Shown here in pieces: positions 17,464-26,862 of a stretch of DNA of 64,000 bases (positions are counted from its first letter, which is position 1; the number at the start of each line of letters is the position of its first letter). The position numbers and the translations under genes were made by a program. The stretch lies in NCBI GenBank assembly GCA_002254845.1, contig NKPT01000002.1, forward strand, positions 124,001 to 188,000. Reading direction: 5' to 3'. The notes beneath the pieces were generated by a model. The model ran no database searches. It was given only the letters and a program-made list of their open reading frames with translations, and had not been told where the DNA came from. Origin of the DNA: Chloracidobacterium sp. CP2_5A. Lineage in GTDB: Bacteria > Acidobacteriota > Blastocatellia > Chloracidobacteriales > Chloracidobacteriaceae.

Positions 17464-18480
17464 ATGAAATGCGTCGAGATTGCGAATCAATTTGGCGTTG
17501 AGCGCCTGACGATGACGGAACGCCCGCACCCTGAGCTGAGACATGGCGAGGTCTTGGTGCGGGTGCGGGCGGCGTCGCTTAACTTCCGCGACCTCATGAC
17601 GGTGACGGGCCTCTATAACCCCAAACAGCCGTTGCCTCTTATCCCGCTTTCCGACGGCGTTGGGGAAATCGTCGCCGTCGGCGACGGCGTGACGCGGGTC
17701 GCGGTTGGCGACCGTGTCGCGGGCATTTTCGCGCAGGGCTGGACGGGCGGCGAGCCGTCCGTCGAGAAGATTCGCGCGACGACGCTGGGCGGACCGCTCG
17801 ATGGCATGCTGGCGGAGTACCGCGCCCTGTCGCAGGAAGGCGTCGTTCGGGTGCCCGATTACCTGAATGATGAAGAAGCCGCGACGCTGCCCTGCGCGGC
17901 GTTGACGGCCTGGAGCGCGCTCATCACGCACGGGCAGCTCAAGCCGGGCGATACAGTCTTAGTACAGGGGACAGGTGGCGTCTCCATCTTTGCGCTCCAG
18001 TTCGCCAAGGCCGCCGGAGCGCGGGTCATCATCACGTCCAGCAGCGACGAAAAACTGGAGCGCGCCAAAGCCCTCGGCGCGGACGAAATCATCAACTACA
18101 AGCAATCCCCGGATTGGGACAAAGTCGTCCGGGAGATGACGGCCGGACGCGGCGCGGATCACGTCGTCGACGTTGGCGGGGCCGGGACGCTCGCCAAATC
18201 AATTCGCTCGGTTCGGTTTGGCGGGCAGATCAGTTTGATCGGCGTCCTGTCAGGCCGTACCGAGGAGGTGGATATTGTGCCGATCCTGATGCAAAACATT
18301 CGCGTGCAGGGGATTATCGTCGGCTCGCGCGAGATGTTTGAAGCCATGAACCGCGCCCTTGAACAAAATCGCATTCGTCCGGTGGTGGACAAAATCTTCC
18401 CCATCGAAGAAACCAAGCAGGCGTTTCAACTGATGGCGCAAGGTGGACACTTTGGTAAAATTTGCATCCGGCTTGACTGA
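17464..18480 (+). CDS. zinc-independent medium-chain dehydrogenase/reductase (quinone-oxidoreductase-like)
   Basis: A 338-aa MDR-superfamily oxidoreductase. It has a GroES-like N-terminal domain (GEVLVRVRAASLNFRDLMTVTG) and a Rossmann domain with VLVQGTGGVSIFALQFAKAAGARVI around 160-185. The N-terminal domain lacks the Cys/His catalytic zinc ligands of true alcohol dehydrogenases, and the structural-zinc cysteine lobe is missing, which fits NADPH:quinone-reductase-like members. It starts 30 bp after fabF with GGGAGG upstream, so it may be read with the fatty-acid genes. The substrate is unknown. Confidence 0.85.
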   Translation: MKCVEIANQFGVERLTMTERPHPELRHGEVLVRVRAASLNFRDLMTVTGLYNPKQPLPLIPLSDGVGEIVAVGDGVTRVAVGDRVAGIFAQGWTGGEPSVEKIRATTLGGPLDGMLAEYRALSQEGVVRVPDYLNDEEAATLPCAALTAWSALITHGQLKPGDTVLVQGTGGVSIFALQFAKAAGARVIITSSSDEKLERAKALGADEIINYKQSPDWDKVVREMTAGRGADHVVDVGGAGTLAKSIRSVRFGGQISLIGVLSGRTEEVDIVPILMQNIRVQGIIVGSREMFEAMNRALEQNRIRPVVDKIFPIEETKQAFQLMAQGGHFGKICIRLD

Positions 18481-20230
18481 CGAGGGGTCGTCCGAGCCAA
18501 CCGCGACGCGCTGGCGGCAAGCCGCACCCTGGCTTGCCGCTTGCCTTTTAGCCCTGAGCGCAGGCGCGGCGCATCAGTGGCAGACGACCCGGATCGGGGC
18601 GCTGGGCGATTTCGCCTACATTCTGGATACGGCGTGGCGGATTGCGCAGGGCGAAGTGATGTACCGCGACTTCGTGCTGCCGCACTCGCCGCTGACCTTT
18701 CACGTCCAAGCGACGCTCATCAAGCTGTTTGGCTTCAGTTACGGGCTGACTGTGTGGTACTGCACGGCGGTCAACGTCACGTATGTGCTGCTGACCTACC
18801 AGCTGATGCGGATTTTGCTGCCCCCTTGGTCGGCGGTCGGGCTATGCGCGCCGCTGGTCTGGCTGGCGCCCCATACCCTCTACCCACATCCATTTTATGA
18901 CCCTGACGCCGCCCTGCTCATCCTGCTGAACCTCAACTTGCTGCACTGGGTTATGACAACGCAGACGGGGTTGGTCGTTGCGTTTTTGTGCGGGATGACC
19001 ACGGTGTTGCCGGCGCTGGCGAAGCAGAACATAGGGTATCCCTACGCGGGCTTGGTTGGGCTGGGCGCGTTGTGGTGGGGGTGGTTTCGAGAAACGCGCG
19101 GAGCAAGCGCGAAGGACGACCCGGAGGCGGCAAGCGCGCGGGCGGCGCGGCGGTTTATGTACGGCATTCTGGGCGGGGCTTTGGCGACGCTGGGCTGGTT
19201 GGCGGCGACGTGCGGGCTAGAAAACTACCTGTTTTGGGTGTTTGTGTCGGCGAGTCGGCGGCTGGCGCGTCCAACCTTGGCGGAAGCCTATGGCCCGTGG
19301 TTGCGGTGGGCGAGCGGACTGGCGCTGGTTGCGGGGTGGCGGCTGTGGCTCTCGACGTCCAGCGGAACGTCGCCGCAATGGATGAAAGCGACCGGACTCG
19401 CGCTCTTGCTCAGCCCTTTTCTGATCGTGGTCGCTGCGACCTTTCTGGCGGAGCGTTTTTTCGTAGATCTTGACTACCCATTGCTGTCGCTATGGGTGCC
19501 GGTCATGCTGCTGGCTGTGGTCGCGGGCGTTTGGCAGGAGCGGACGCCTGCTCGGCCAACATCGCTCGTGAAGGCGCTTCTGTTGTGGGCTTGCCTGACG
19601 GTAACGTTTTTTTCTTTTCTGTCGCAGGCACACTACGGCTCGTCCTATGGCATCTGGGCATTGTTTTTTCTGATGCTGAGTTGCGCGTTGAGCGCGCTGC
19701 CAGACGACGCTCGACGAGCGCGAGTCGCCTGGGGGCTCGCTTTGATGATGACGGTGGCGGCCGTGCCCTACGTTCAGAAAAATGTCCGCTTGCGCTATGT
19801 TGACCAGAGCGGCGATAATCTCCAGACCCTTGTGAGCGGGCCGCTCAAAGGCTTTACGACTTGCGCGCCCTACCTAAGCGATTTTGTGGAGCTATTGGCG
19901 TTTGCCGGGGAGCGCATCCCGCCGCAGGACCTCGTGGCGTGCATTCCGCAGGAAGAGCCGTTTTACGTTCTGACCGGTCGCCGCAACCCGCTGCGCATCG
20001 TGGCCTTTGACCGGACGGCGAATCCGCTGTCGCCGGCGGAGCTGGTTGAGGAGGCGCTGCGTCGGCAGGCGAGGTGGGTCGTTCTCAAAAAACGCCTGCA
20101 GATGAAGAGTCTTTCTAAGGAAGTTGAGGGCGTGCCGGAGCGGTTCCTCGCTAAGTATGACTTGTTTGCTGAGTTGGACGGCTACGTGATTCTTCATCGC
20201 CCCTCATCCGTGAAAGCCGATTCACTCTGA
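18443..20230 (+). CDS. polytopic membrane glycosyltransferase-like protein (GT39/RgtA-D type)
   Basis: A 595-aa protein with roughly ten hydrophobic segments, beginning near residues 29-44. After the first helix comes GDFAYILDTAWRIAQGEVMYRDFVLPHSPL, the periplasmic loop signature of lipid-phosphate-sugar-dependent transferases with an early acidic residue. The C-terminal 130 residues form a soluble domain (LVACIPQEEPFYVLTGRRNPLRI). The start is uncertain: GTG at 18443 overlaps the preceding gene by 38 bp, and TTG at 18473 is an alternative with an 8-bp overlap. It resembles the protein at 26863-28707 in layout. Donor and acceptor sugars are unknown; cell-envelope polysaccharide or protein glycosylation is likely. 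Confidence 0.65.
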   Translation: MDTLVKFASGLTDEGSSEPTATRWRQAAPWLAACLLALSAGAAHQWQTTRIGALGDFAYILDTAWRIAQGEVMYRDFVLPHSPLTFHVQATLIKLFGFSYGLTVWYCTAVNVTYVLLTYQLMRILLPPWSAVGLCAPLVWLAPHTLYPHPFYDPDAALLILLNLNLLHWVMTTQTGLVVAFLCGMTTVLPALAKQNIGYPYAGLVGLGALWWGWFRETRGASAKDDPEAASARAARRFMYGILGGALATLGWLAATCGLENYLFWVFVSASRRLARPTLAEAYGPWLRWASGLALVAGWRLWLSTSSGTSPQWMKATGLALLLSPFLIVVAATFLAERFFVDLDYPLLSLWVPVMLLAVVAGVWQERTPARPTSLVKALLLWACLTVTFFSFLSQAHYGSSYGIWALFFLMLSCALSALPDDARRARVAWGLALMMTVAAVPYVQKNVRLRYVDQSGDNLQTLVSGPLKGFTTCAPYLSDFVELLAFAGERIPPQDLVACIPQEEPFYVLTGRRNPLRIVAFDRTANPLSPAELVEEALRRQARWVVLKKRLQMKSLSKEVEGVPERFLAKYDLFAELDGYVILHRPSSVKADSL

Positions 20231-20278
20231 GCCGGCAAGCCGCTATGCTACCGCTCCGGCCGATGAGCGTTTGCGACC

Positions 20279-20296
20279 AAGGCCCGGAGCCTTTTT
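20279..20296 (+). terminator. possible weak intrinsic terminator before ybaB
   Basis: AAGGC and GCCTT pair around CCGGA and run directly into a short T tract. It lies 49 bp after the membrane protein gene and 16 bp before the ybaB ATG. The stem is only 5 bp, so readthrough is likely. Confidence 0.35.
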
Positions 20297-20311
20297 AGTA
20301 AGGAGTGACCT

Positions 20312-20644
20312 ATGAAGCTACCTGGCTTGGATCGTCTGCCCGGCTTTGAGCGGGCGATGGAGCAAATGCAGCAGAAGCAAGAAGAAATGAAGCGGGCGCT
20401 GGAAAGCGCGCGCTGCGAGGGCGCTTCGGGCGGCGGGATGGTGCGCGTTACTGTCAACGGCCTCAAGCAAGTGATTTCGGTCAAGCTCGATCCAGAGGCG
20501 CTCTCCGATAAGGAAATGCTGGAAGCCCTCATTGTCGCCGCCGTCAACGAGGCTGGTCGCCGGGCCGACGAAGCGACCCAGCAGCAGATGCAGCAACAGA
20601 TGTCGGGACTGCTGGGCAACTTGAAAATCCCCGGCATGTCGTAG
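20312..20644 (+). CDS. ybaB: YbaB/EbfC family nucleoid-associated protein
   Basis: A 110-aa DNA-binding protein of the YbaB/EbfC family. The N-terminal helix is rich in Met/Gln/Lys/Glu (RAMEQMQQKQEEMKRALESARCEG). The central GGGMVRVTVNGLKQVISVKLDPEALSDKEMLEALIVAAVNEA is the family core. A strong AAGGAG site precedes the ATG at 20312. It is followed after 25 bp by recR, the classic ybaB-recR pair; dnaX, which often precedes them, is absent here. Confidence 0.95.
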   Translation: MKLPGLDRLPGFERAMEQMQQKQEEMKRALESARCEGASGGGMVRVTVNGLKQVISVKLDPEALSDKEMLEALIVAAVNEAGRRADEATQQQMQQQMSGLLGNLKIPGMS

Positions 20645-20669
20645 CCGACGACTGGTTGCGTAGCGCCCT

Positions 20670-21275
20670 ATGGCGGAGTTTGCCGAACCGATCGCCCGCC
20701 TAATTGACGAGCTGAAGCGGCTGCCGGGCGTCGGTCATAAATCGGCTCAGCGGCTGGCCTTTCATATTCTGCGGAGCGCGCCGGAAGACGCCGAGCGGCT
20801 CGCTGTGGCCATCGCAGAGGTTAGGGCGCGCATCACGTTCTGCTCGGCGTGCCATAATCTGACTGACATTGAGCGCGATCCCTGCGCCTACTGTGTCAAT
20901 CCGGCCCGCGACCGGCGCCTGTTGTGCGTCGTCGAGGAGCCGCACAACGTGTTTGCCATTGAGCGCACCGGCGAGTTCAACGGCCTGTATCACGTCCTGC
21001 ACGGCGCGTTGTCGCCGCTGCGCGGCGTCGGACCGGATCAACTCCGCATCCGCTCGCTGCTGGAGCGCCTGCGGGCGCTTGACATCATGGAAGTCATTCT
21101 GGCGACTAATCCGACGACGGAAGGCGAGGCGACGGCGAACTACATTGGGCGCTTGCTCAAGCCCATCGGCATTCGGACGACTCGCCTAGCGATGGGCCTG
21201 CCCGTCGGCGGCGATTTGGAGTACGCCGACGAAGTCACGCTGCACAAAGCCCTCGCTTATCGACGCGAGCTGTAG
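20670..21275 (+). CDS. recR: recombination mediator RecR
   Basis: A 201-aa DNA-repair protein that, with RecF/RecO, loads RecA on gaps. Helix-hairpin-helix residues lie at the N-terminus ([20 protein letters not shown]). A zinc finger follows with C58, C61, C72 and C75 (CSAC and CAYC). The Toprim domain starts at [15 protein letters not shown], and the C-terminal [21 protein letters not shown] is intact. It sits in the ybaB-recR unit. It converges with the flavin monooxygenase gene 18 bp downstream. Confidence 0.97.
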   Translation: MAEFAEPIARLIDELKRLPGVGHKSAQRLAFHILRSAPEDAERLAVAIAEVRARITFCSACHNLTDIERDPCAYCVNPARDRRLLCVVEEPHNVFAIERTGEFNGLYHVLHGALSPLRGVGPDQLRIRSLLERLRALDIMEVILATNPTTEGEATANYIGRLLKPIGIRTTRLAMGLPVGGDLEYADEVTLHKALAYRREL

Positions 21276-21293
21276 CCGCGCTGTGGAACGGCG

Positions 21294-22637
21294 CTATGGA
21301 ACCTGACGCCGCACCGGTAGCAGTCGCCCGCGCCGTCGCGCCCGCGCCTCGCCGCGCTTCCGCTCCTTTTTCAAATCCGCCAAGTAATCGTCGAAATCCA
21401 CCTGCATCGTGTGGCGCTTGGATTTCACATAGCGCGCGAACATCCGCGCCCGCTCCCGCGCCATGTCCGCTTCCATCTCGTCCCGCGACGGCAAGGCGTA
21501 CTCGCCTTTCAGGTAGCTTGCCACCCACTGCCCCTGCGCTTCCGCCAGCGGCATAATCGCGCCCAGCGGCTGCAGCAAGCCAATGAAGAACACATTTGGA
21601 ATATCCGGCTTGAACACCCGGCGGAAGAGCGGCAGGTCGTTGTCCGGGGCGGAAATAAAGTCTTCATCGAAGAAGGGGAAGGTCACCTTGTAGCCCGTGC
21701 AATAAACAATGACGTCAACATCCTCCACGCTGCCGTCCGCGAAGCGAACCTGACTGCCGAGTAGCTCGGCAATGTTGGGCTTGGGCGTGATGACGCCATG
21801 CGTGATCCGGTCGAGAATCCGCCCGGAAATCGTCGGGTGCGCTTCGCCAAAGCGGTGATCCGGCTTGGGCAGCCCGTAGTCTTCCATGCGCCCGACGGTC
21901 AGCCGCAGCGTCCACTCAAACATCCGTTGCCGTGCAAACCAGGGGATTTTGGCGGTCGTCACAATCTGGTCGAGCGGCTTGCCGAAAATGTACTTCGGAA
22001 TGATGTACGCCCCGCGCCGCGCGGCAAGGAAGGTTTTGTTGGCGACTTCGCTCGCTTCGCAGGCAATGTCCATGGCGCTGTTGCCCATGCCAAGGATGAC
22101 CACGCGCTTATCGCGAAAGATGTCGTTGTCCACGTAATAGTGCGAATGGATCGCCGTTCCGTGGAATTCCCCCGGAAATGGGGGCTCCGGGTAGCGCGGG
22201 TTCCAGTGATGGCCATTGGCGACAATGAGCGCGTCGTAGCGTTCCAGGCGGCCGTCGTCGAGCGTGACGGCCCACGTTCCGTCGCCCAATCGCTCGGCCC
22301 GCTTGACGCCGGTTTCAAACTGAATCCGCGACCGAAAGCCGAAATGGTCAACGTAGGCGTCGAAGTATTCCGCCACCTGCGAGTGATGCGGGAAGGTCGG
22401 GTAATGCTTCGGCATTGGGAAGTCGGAATACTGCATGCGCTCGCGGGACGTGTTGATGAAAAGCCGCCGGTACGCCGACGACATCCCATTTTTGTTGCCG
22501 AAGACCCAGTTGCCGCCAACCCGGTCGCTTTTCTCGTAGCAGTCGAAATCAAAACCGCGCTCGTGCAGCGCCTTCGCCGCCGTGATGCCGGAACAGCCGG
22601 CCCCGATAATGCAGACTTTGGGAAGCTGAGAAGTCAT
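21294..22637 (-). CDS. flavin-containing monooxygenase (FMO family)
   Basis: A 447-aa FAD/NADPH monooxygenase. It has an N-terminal FAD site (IIGAGCSGITAAKALHERG), the FMO identifying motif FPGEFHGTAIHSHYY at about 153-167, and an NADPH Rossmann motif (VVILGMGNSAMDIA). An ATG-like GTGYKVTFPF segment near the C-terminal third is typical. The last 30 residues are Arg/Lys-rich and unconserved. It is divergent from metG and convergent with recR, so probably a single-gene unit. FMOs oxidise soft nucleophiles such as sulfides or amines; the substrate cannot be told. Baeyer-Villiger activity is a less likely alternative. Confidence 0.9.
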   Translation of the reverse strand: MTSQLPKVCIIGAGCSGITAAKALHERGFDFDCYEKSDRVGGNWVFGNKNGMSSAYRRLFINTSRERMQYSDFPMPKHYPTFPHHSQVAEYFDAYVDHFGFRSRIQFETGVKRAERLGDGTWAVTLDDGRLERYDALIVANGHHWNPRYPEPPFPGEFHGTAIHSHYYVDNDIFRDKRVVILGMGNSAMDIACEASEVANKTFLAARRGAYIIPKYIFGKPLDQIVTTAKIPWFARQRMFEWTLRLTVGRMEDYGLPKPDHRFGEAHPTISGRILDRITHGVITPKPNIAELLGSQVRFADGSVEDVDVIVYCTGYKVTFPFFDEDFISAPDNDLPLFRRVFKPDIPNVFFIGLLQPLGAIMPLAEAQGQWVASYLKGEYALPSRDEMEADMARERARMFARYVKSKRHTMQVDFDDYLADLKKERKRGEARARRRGRLLPVRRQVP

Positions 22638-22830
22638 ACGCGCTGTTGCGATGTGTGCGTGGAGAGCTATTCAGTAAAGCTTGCGGAGTCAGTCGCTCGC
22701 AATGGGGGCGACGTTGAGTGTAGAGCATCTTGCTCATCTGGAACACGGGCGAGGGCGGGGTGTCGCCTACGGGCGGACGCTCGCGGTCTCCGCGTTGCGC
22801 CCGGCCAGCGACTGTGTCATCCATGCGGCT

Positions 22831-24825
22831 ATGAGCGACCGCCGATTTTACGTTACGACGCCGATTTACTACGTCAATGCGCGCCCGCATCTGGGGCATC
22901 TCTACACGACGCTGCTGGCCGACGCCCTCGCGCGACACTACCGTCAACGCGGCTTTGAAACCTTTTTCCTGACTGGGACGGACGAACATGGCCTCAACAT
23001 TGAACGCGCCGCCGCCGAGCGGTCGGTCAAGGAGCATGTGGACGCCATCGTAACCGAATTCAAAGCGACCTTCGCCGCCTTTGGGTTGGAGCCAGATGAC
23101 TGGATTCGGACCACTGACCCCGCCCACATCCAAGGCGCGCAGGCGCTGTGGCGACGGGTGCGCGACCGGGGCTACATCTACAAGGGGTATTACGAGGGTT
23201 GGTACTGCTCAAGCTGCAATGAGTTCAAAGACGAAGCCGCGCCGGGCGAAGCGCCGATCTGCGACATTCACCAGCGCCCGACCGAGCGCGTCGCCGAGGA
23301 AAGCTACTTTTTCAAGCTGTCGGCCTTTCGCGACCGCCTGCTCGCGTTTTACGAGGCGCAGCCGGCCTTTATCCAGCCTGACGCGCGCCGCAACGAAGTC
23401 GTCAGCTTCGTTTCCGCTAACCTTCGCGACCTCTCCGTTAGCCGCGTTTCGGTCAAGTGGGGCATCCCGGTCCCAGATGATCCGGCGCACACGATGTACG
23501 TCTGGTTTGACGCGCTATCGAACTACATCACGGCGCTTGGCTTCGGTAACGACGCGCGGACGGGCTTTGATAAGTTCTGGCCGCACGCGCTGCACCTGGT
23601 CGGCAAGGACATTCTGCGCTTTCACGCCGTCTATTGGCCGGCGTTTCTGATGGCGGCCGAGCTGCCGCCGCCGCGCCGCATCTTCTCGCATGGGATGTGG
23701 CTGTCGGGCGGGCGGAAGATGTCCAAGACGCCGGACGCCAGCGGGCGCTCCAACGCGATTGACTTGGGCATGTTGCGCCGTCATTTCTCCAACGATGTCG
23801 TTCGTTACTTCTGTTTGCGGGAAATGGCCTACGGACAGGACGGCGACTTCACTTATGAAGCCCTGATTGACCGCGCTAACGGCGACCTCGCTTCCGGCTT
23901 CGGCAATCTGGCCAGTCGGACGCTGACGCTGATTCGGAAAGCTTTTGATGGAGCGGTGCCGAACGCGCCGCTCGACGCGCCGCCGGACGCCCGCGAAGCG
24001 GCGGCGGCGATTGCCGAGCGGTTCGCCGCGCAGCAGGCGGCGTTTTTGGCGCATATTGAGCGGCTGGCGTTGAGTCGGGCGCTTGAGTCGGCCTGGGAAC
24101 TCGTCGCGTTGCTCGATAAGCATCTCAGCGACACCGCGCCCTGGAAGCTGACCGGCGATCCTGAAGCGCGGCCGCGCCTAGCGACAATTCTCCACACGGC
24201 GGCGGAAGGGCTGCGGCATTTGACGGCTTGGCTCTATCCTTTTTTACCGGAGGCGACGACGGCGCTCTGGTCGCGGCTGGGTCTGCCCGGCCGGCCGGCG
24301 CAGGTTGCCCCGGAAAGCCTGTCATGGCAGCGTTTTGAAAACGCCGTCGTCAGCGACGGCCCGGCGCTTTTCCCAAGATTGGACAAAACAGCAATCATGA
24401 ACGACATCAAAGCGACAACGCCGCCCGTCGCCGCGCCGCCGGCGTCCGCGGCGACGCCCGCCGCGGCGGAAGCGACGGCCGCATCGGAGACTGGCTACAT
24501 CACGATTGACGACTTCGCCAAAGTCGAGCTGCGGGTCGGACAGGTGCTCGAAGCCGAGCGCGTGCCGAAAGCCGACAAGCTTCTGCGCCTTCAGGTGGAT
24601 GTCGGCGAAGCGACGCCGCGCCAGATTCTCGCCGGGATTGCGCAGCACTACGCCCCGGAAACGCTCATCGGGCGGAAAATTATCGTCGTGACGAATCTTG
24701 CGCCCAGGAAGCTGCGCGGCCTGGAATCCAACGGCATGCTGCTGGCGGCGTCGGTCGGCGAGCAGGGCCGCCCCGTCATCGCAACCTTTGCTGAAGATGT
24801 TGCCAACGGCGCGCGGCTCAAATAG
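22831..24825 (+). CDS. metG: methionyl-tRNA synthetase with C-terminal tRNA-binding domain
   Basis: A 664-aa class I synthetase. The signature PHLGH is at 19-23 and KMSKT starts at K296. A zinc-knuckle-like CSSCNEF and CDIHQ cluster lies at about 127-150. The anticodon-binding helical domain follows, then an Ala/Pro linker at about 530-555. The C-terminal domain (DDFAKVELRVGQVLEAERVPKADKLLRLQVDVG) is an EMAP-II/Trbp111-type OB fold that aids tRNA binding and dimerisation. The ATG at 22831 was chosen because the 50 upstream codons of the ORF track have no conserved sequence. The 193-bp spacer to the divergent FMO gene has no other feature. Confidence 0.97.
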   Translation: MSDRRFYVTTPIYYVNARPHLGHLYTTLLADALARHYRQRGFETFFLTGTDEHGLNIERAAAERSVKEHVDAIVTEFKATFAAFGLEPDDWIRTTDPAHIQGAQALWRRVRDRGYIYKGYYEGWYCSSCNEFKDEAAPGEAPICDIHQRPTERVAEESYFFKLSAFRDRLLAFYEAQPAFIQPDARRNEVVSFVSANLRDLSVSRVSVKWGIPVPDDPAHTMYVWFDALSNYITALGFGNDARTGFDKFWPHALHLVGKDILRFHAVYWPAFLMAAELPPPRRIFSHGMWLSGGRKMSKTPDASGRSNAIDLGMLRRHFSNDVVRYFCLREMAYGQDGDFTYEALIDRANGDLASGFGNLASRTLTLIRKAFDGAVPNAPLDAPPDAREAAAAIAERFAAQQAAFLAHIERLALSRALESAWELVALLDKHLSDTAPWKLTGDPEARPRLATILHTAAEGLRHLTAWLYPFLPEATTALWSRLGLPGRPAQVAPESLSWQRFENAVVSDGPALFPRLDKTAIMNDIKATTPPVAAPPASAATPAAAEATAASETGYITIDDFAKVELRVGQVLEAERVPKADKLLRLQVDVGEATPRQILAGIAQHYAPETLIGRKIIVVTNLAPRKLRGLESNGMLLAASVGEQGRPVIATFAEDVANGARLK

Positions 24826-24969
24826 GAGTGCCGGGCCGAGACGCAGCGCCGGCAAGCCGCTTTTGGACGGCGATCCGGAAGCCTGAAAAAGAAGCTTGAA
24901 AACAAACTTGAAAAAAAATGCTTTGAAGCGCTAAGCATGAAAAACCTGACTTGAAAAGGGGCGGCCGCG

Positions 24970-26241
<1,272 letters not shown>

Positions 26242-26250
26242 GGCGTTGCG

Positions 26251-26826
26251 ATGGCGGACGCCGCGCGCCGCGCGGTTTTCTTTGACCGAGACGGCACGCT
26301 CAACGAAGAAGTCGGCTACATCAACCATCCATCGCGTTTCCGGTTGTTGCCGGCGGCGGCGGCGGCCGTGCGCGCCGTCAACGCGGCCGGGTGGCGGGCG
26401 ATTGTTGTGACCAATCAGGCTGGAGCGGCGCGCGGCTACTTTCCCGGCTGGCTGATCGAAGTCGTCAACCGGAAACTTCAAGACGAGTTGGCCGCCGCCG
26501 GCGCGAAGCTGGACGCCGTTTACGTTTGTCCCCATCACCCGACGGTAGGCGAACCGCCCTACCGAATGGATTGCGATTGTCGGAAGCCCAAGCCCGGTTT
26601 GTTGCTTCAGGCGGCGCGGGACTTTGGGCTGGACCTAACCCAGTGCATTGTCATCGGAGACCGCTACAGCGACGTGCAGTTGGCGCATGGCGTCGGCGCG
26701 CGCGGCGCGTTGACGCTGACCGGCTACGGTCGCGGTGAGTGCGAATATCAGCGCGACCAGTGGCCGCGCCCGCCCGATTTCATTGCCGAGGATGTGTTGG
26801 CGGCTGTGACATGGGCCCTGAACTAA
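26251..26826 (+). CDS. gmhB: D-glycero-D-manno-heptose 1,7-bisphosphate 7-phosphatase
   Basis: A 191-aa HAD-superfamily phosphatase of ADP-heptose synthesis for lipopolysaccharide inner core. Catalytic aspartates are D12 and D14 in FFDRDGT. The GmhB zinc site is present as C93, H95, C108 and C110 (VCPHHP and CDCRKP), which separates it from the related histidinol phosphatase lacking other HisB parts. The C-terminal motif is IGDRYSDVQLA. It begins 9 bp after nuoF and precedes a membrane glycosyltransferase-like gene, suiting envelope-sugar work. Confidence 0.9.
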   Translation: MADAARRAVFFDRDGTLNEEVGYINHPSRFRLLPAAAAAVRAVNAAGWRAIVVTNQAGAARGYFPGWLIEVVNRKLQDELAAAGAKLDAVYVCPHHPTVGEPPYRMDCDCRKPKPGLLLQAARDFGLDLTQCIVIGDRYSDVQLAHGVGARGALTLTGYGRGECEYQRDQWPRPPDFIAEDVLAAVTWALN

Positions 26827-26862
26827 AGGTCCCAATTCGAACTTATCTTGCAGGTTTCTGTC

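Noticed and set aside
24911-24938. Minus-strand hairpin ATGCTT/AAGCAT followed by T8 between metG and nuoF
   Set aside because: It looks like an intrinsic terminator on the minus strand, but no minus-strand gene reads into it, and the plus strand lacks a T tract.
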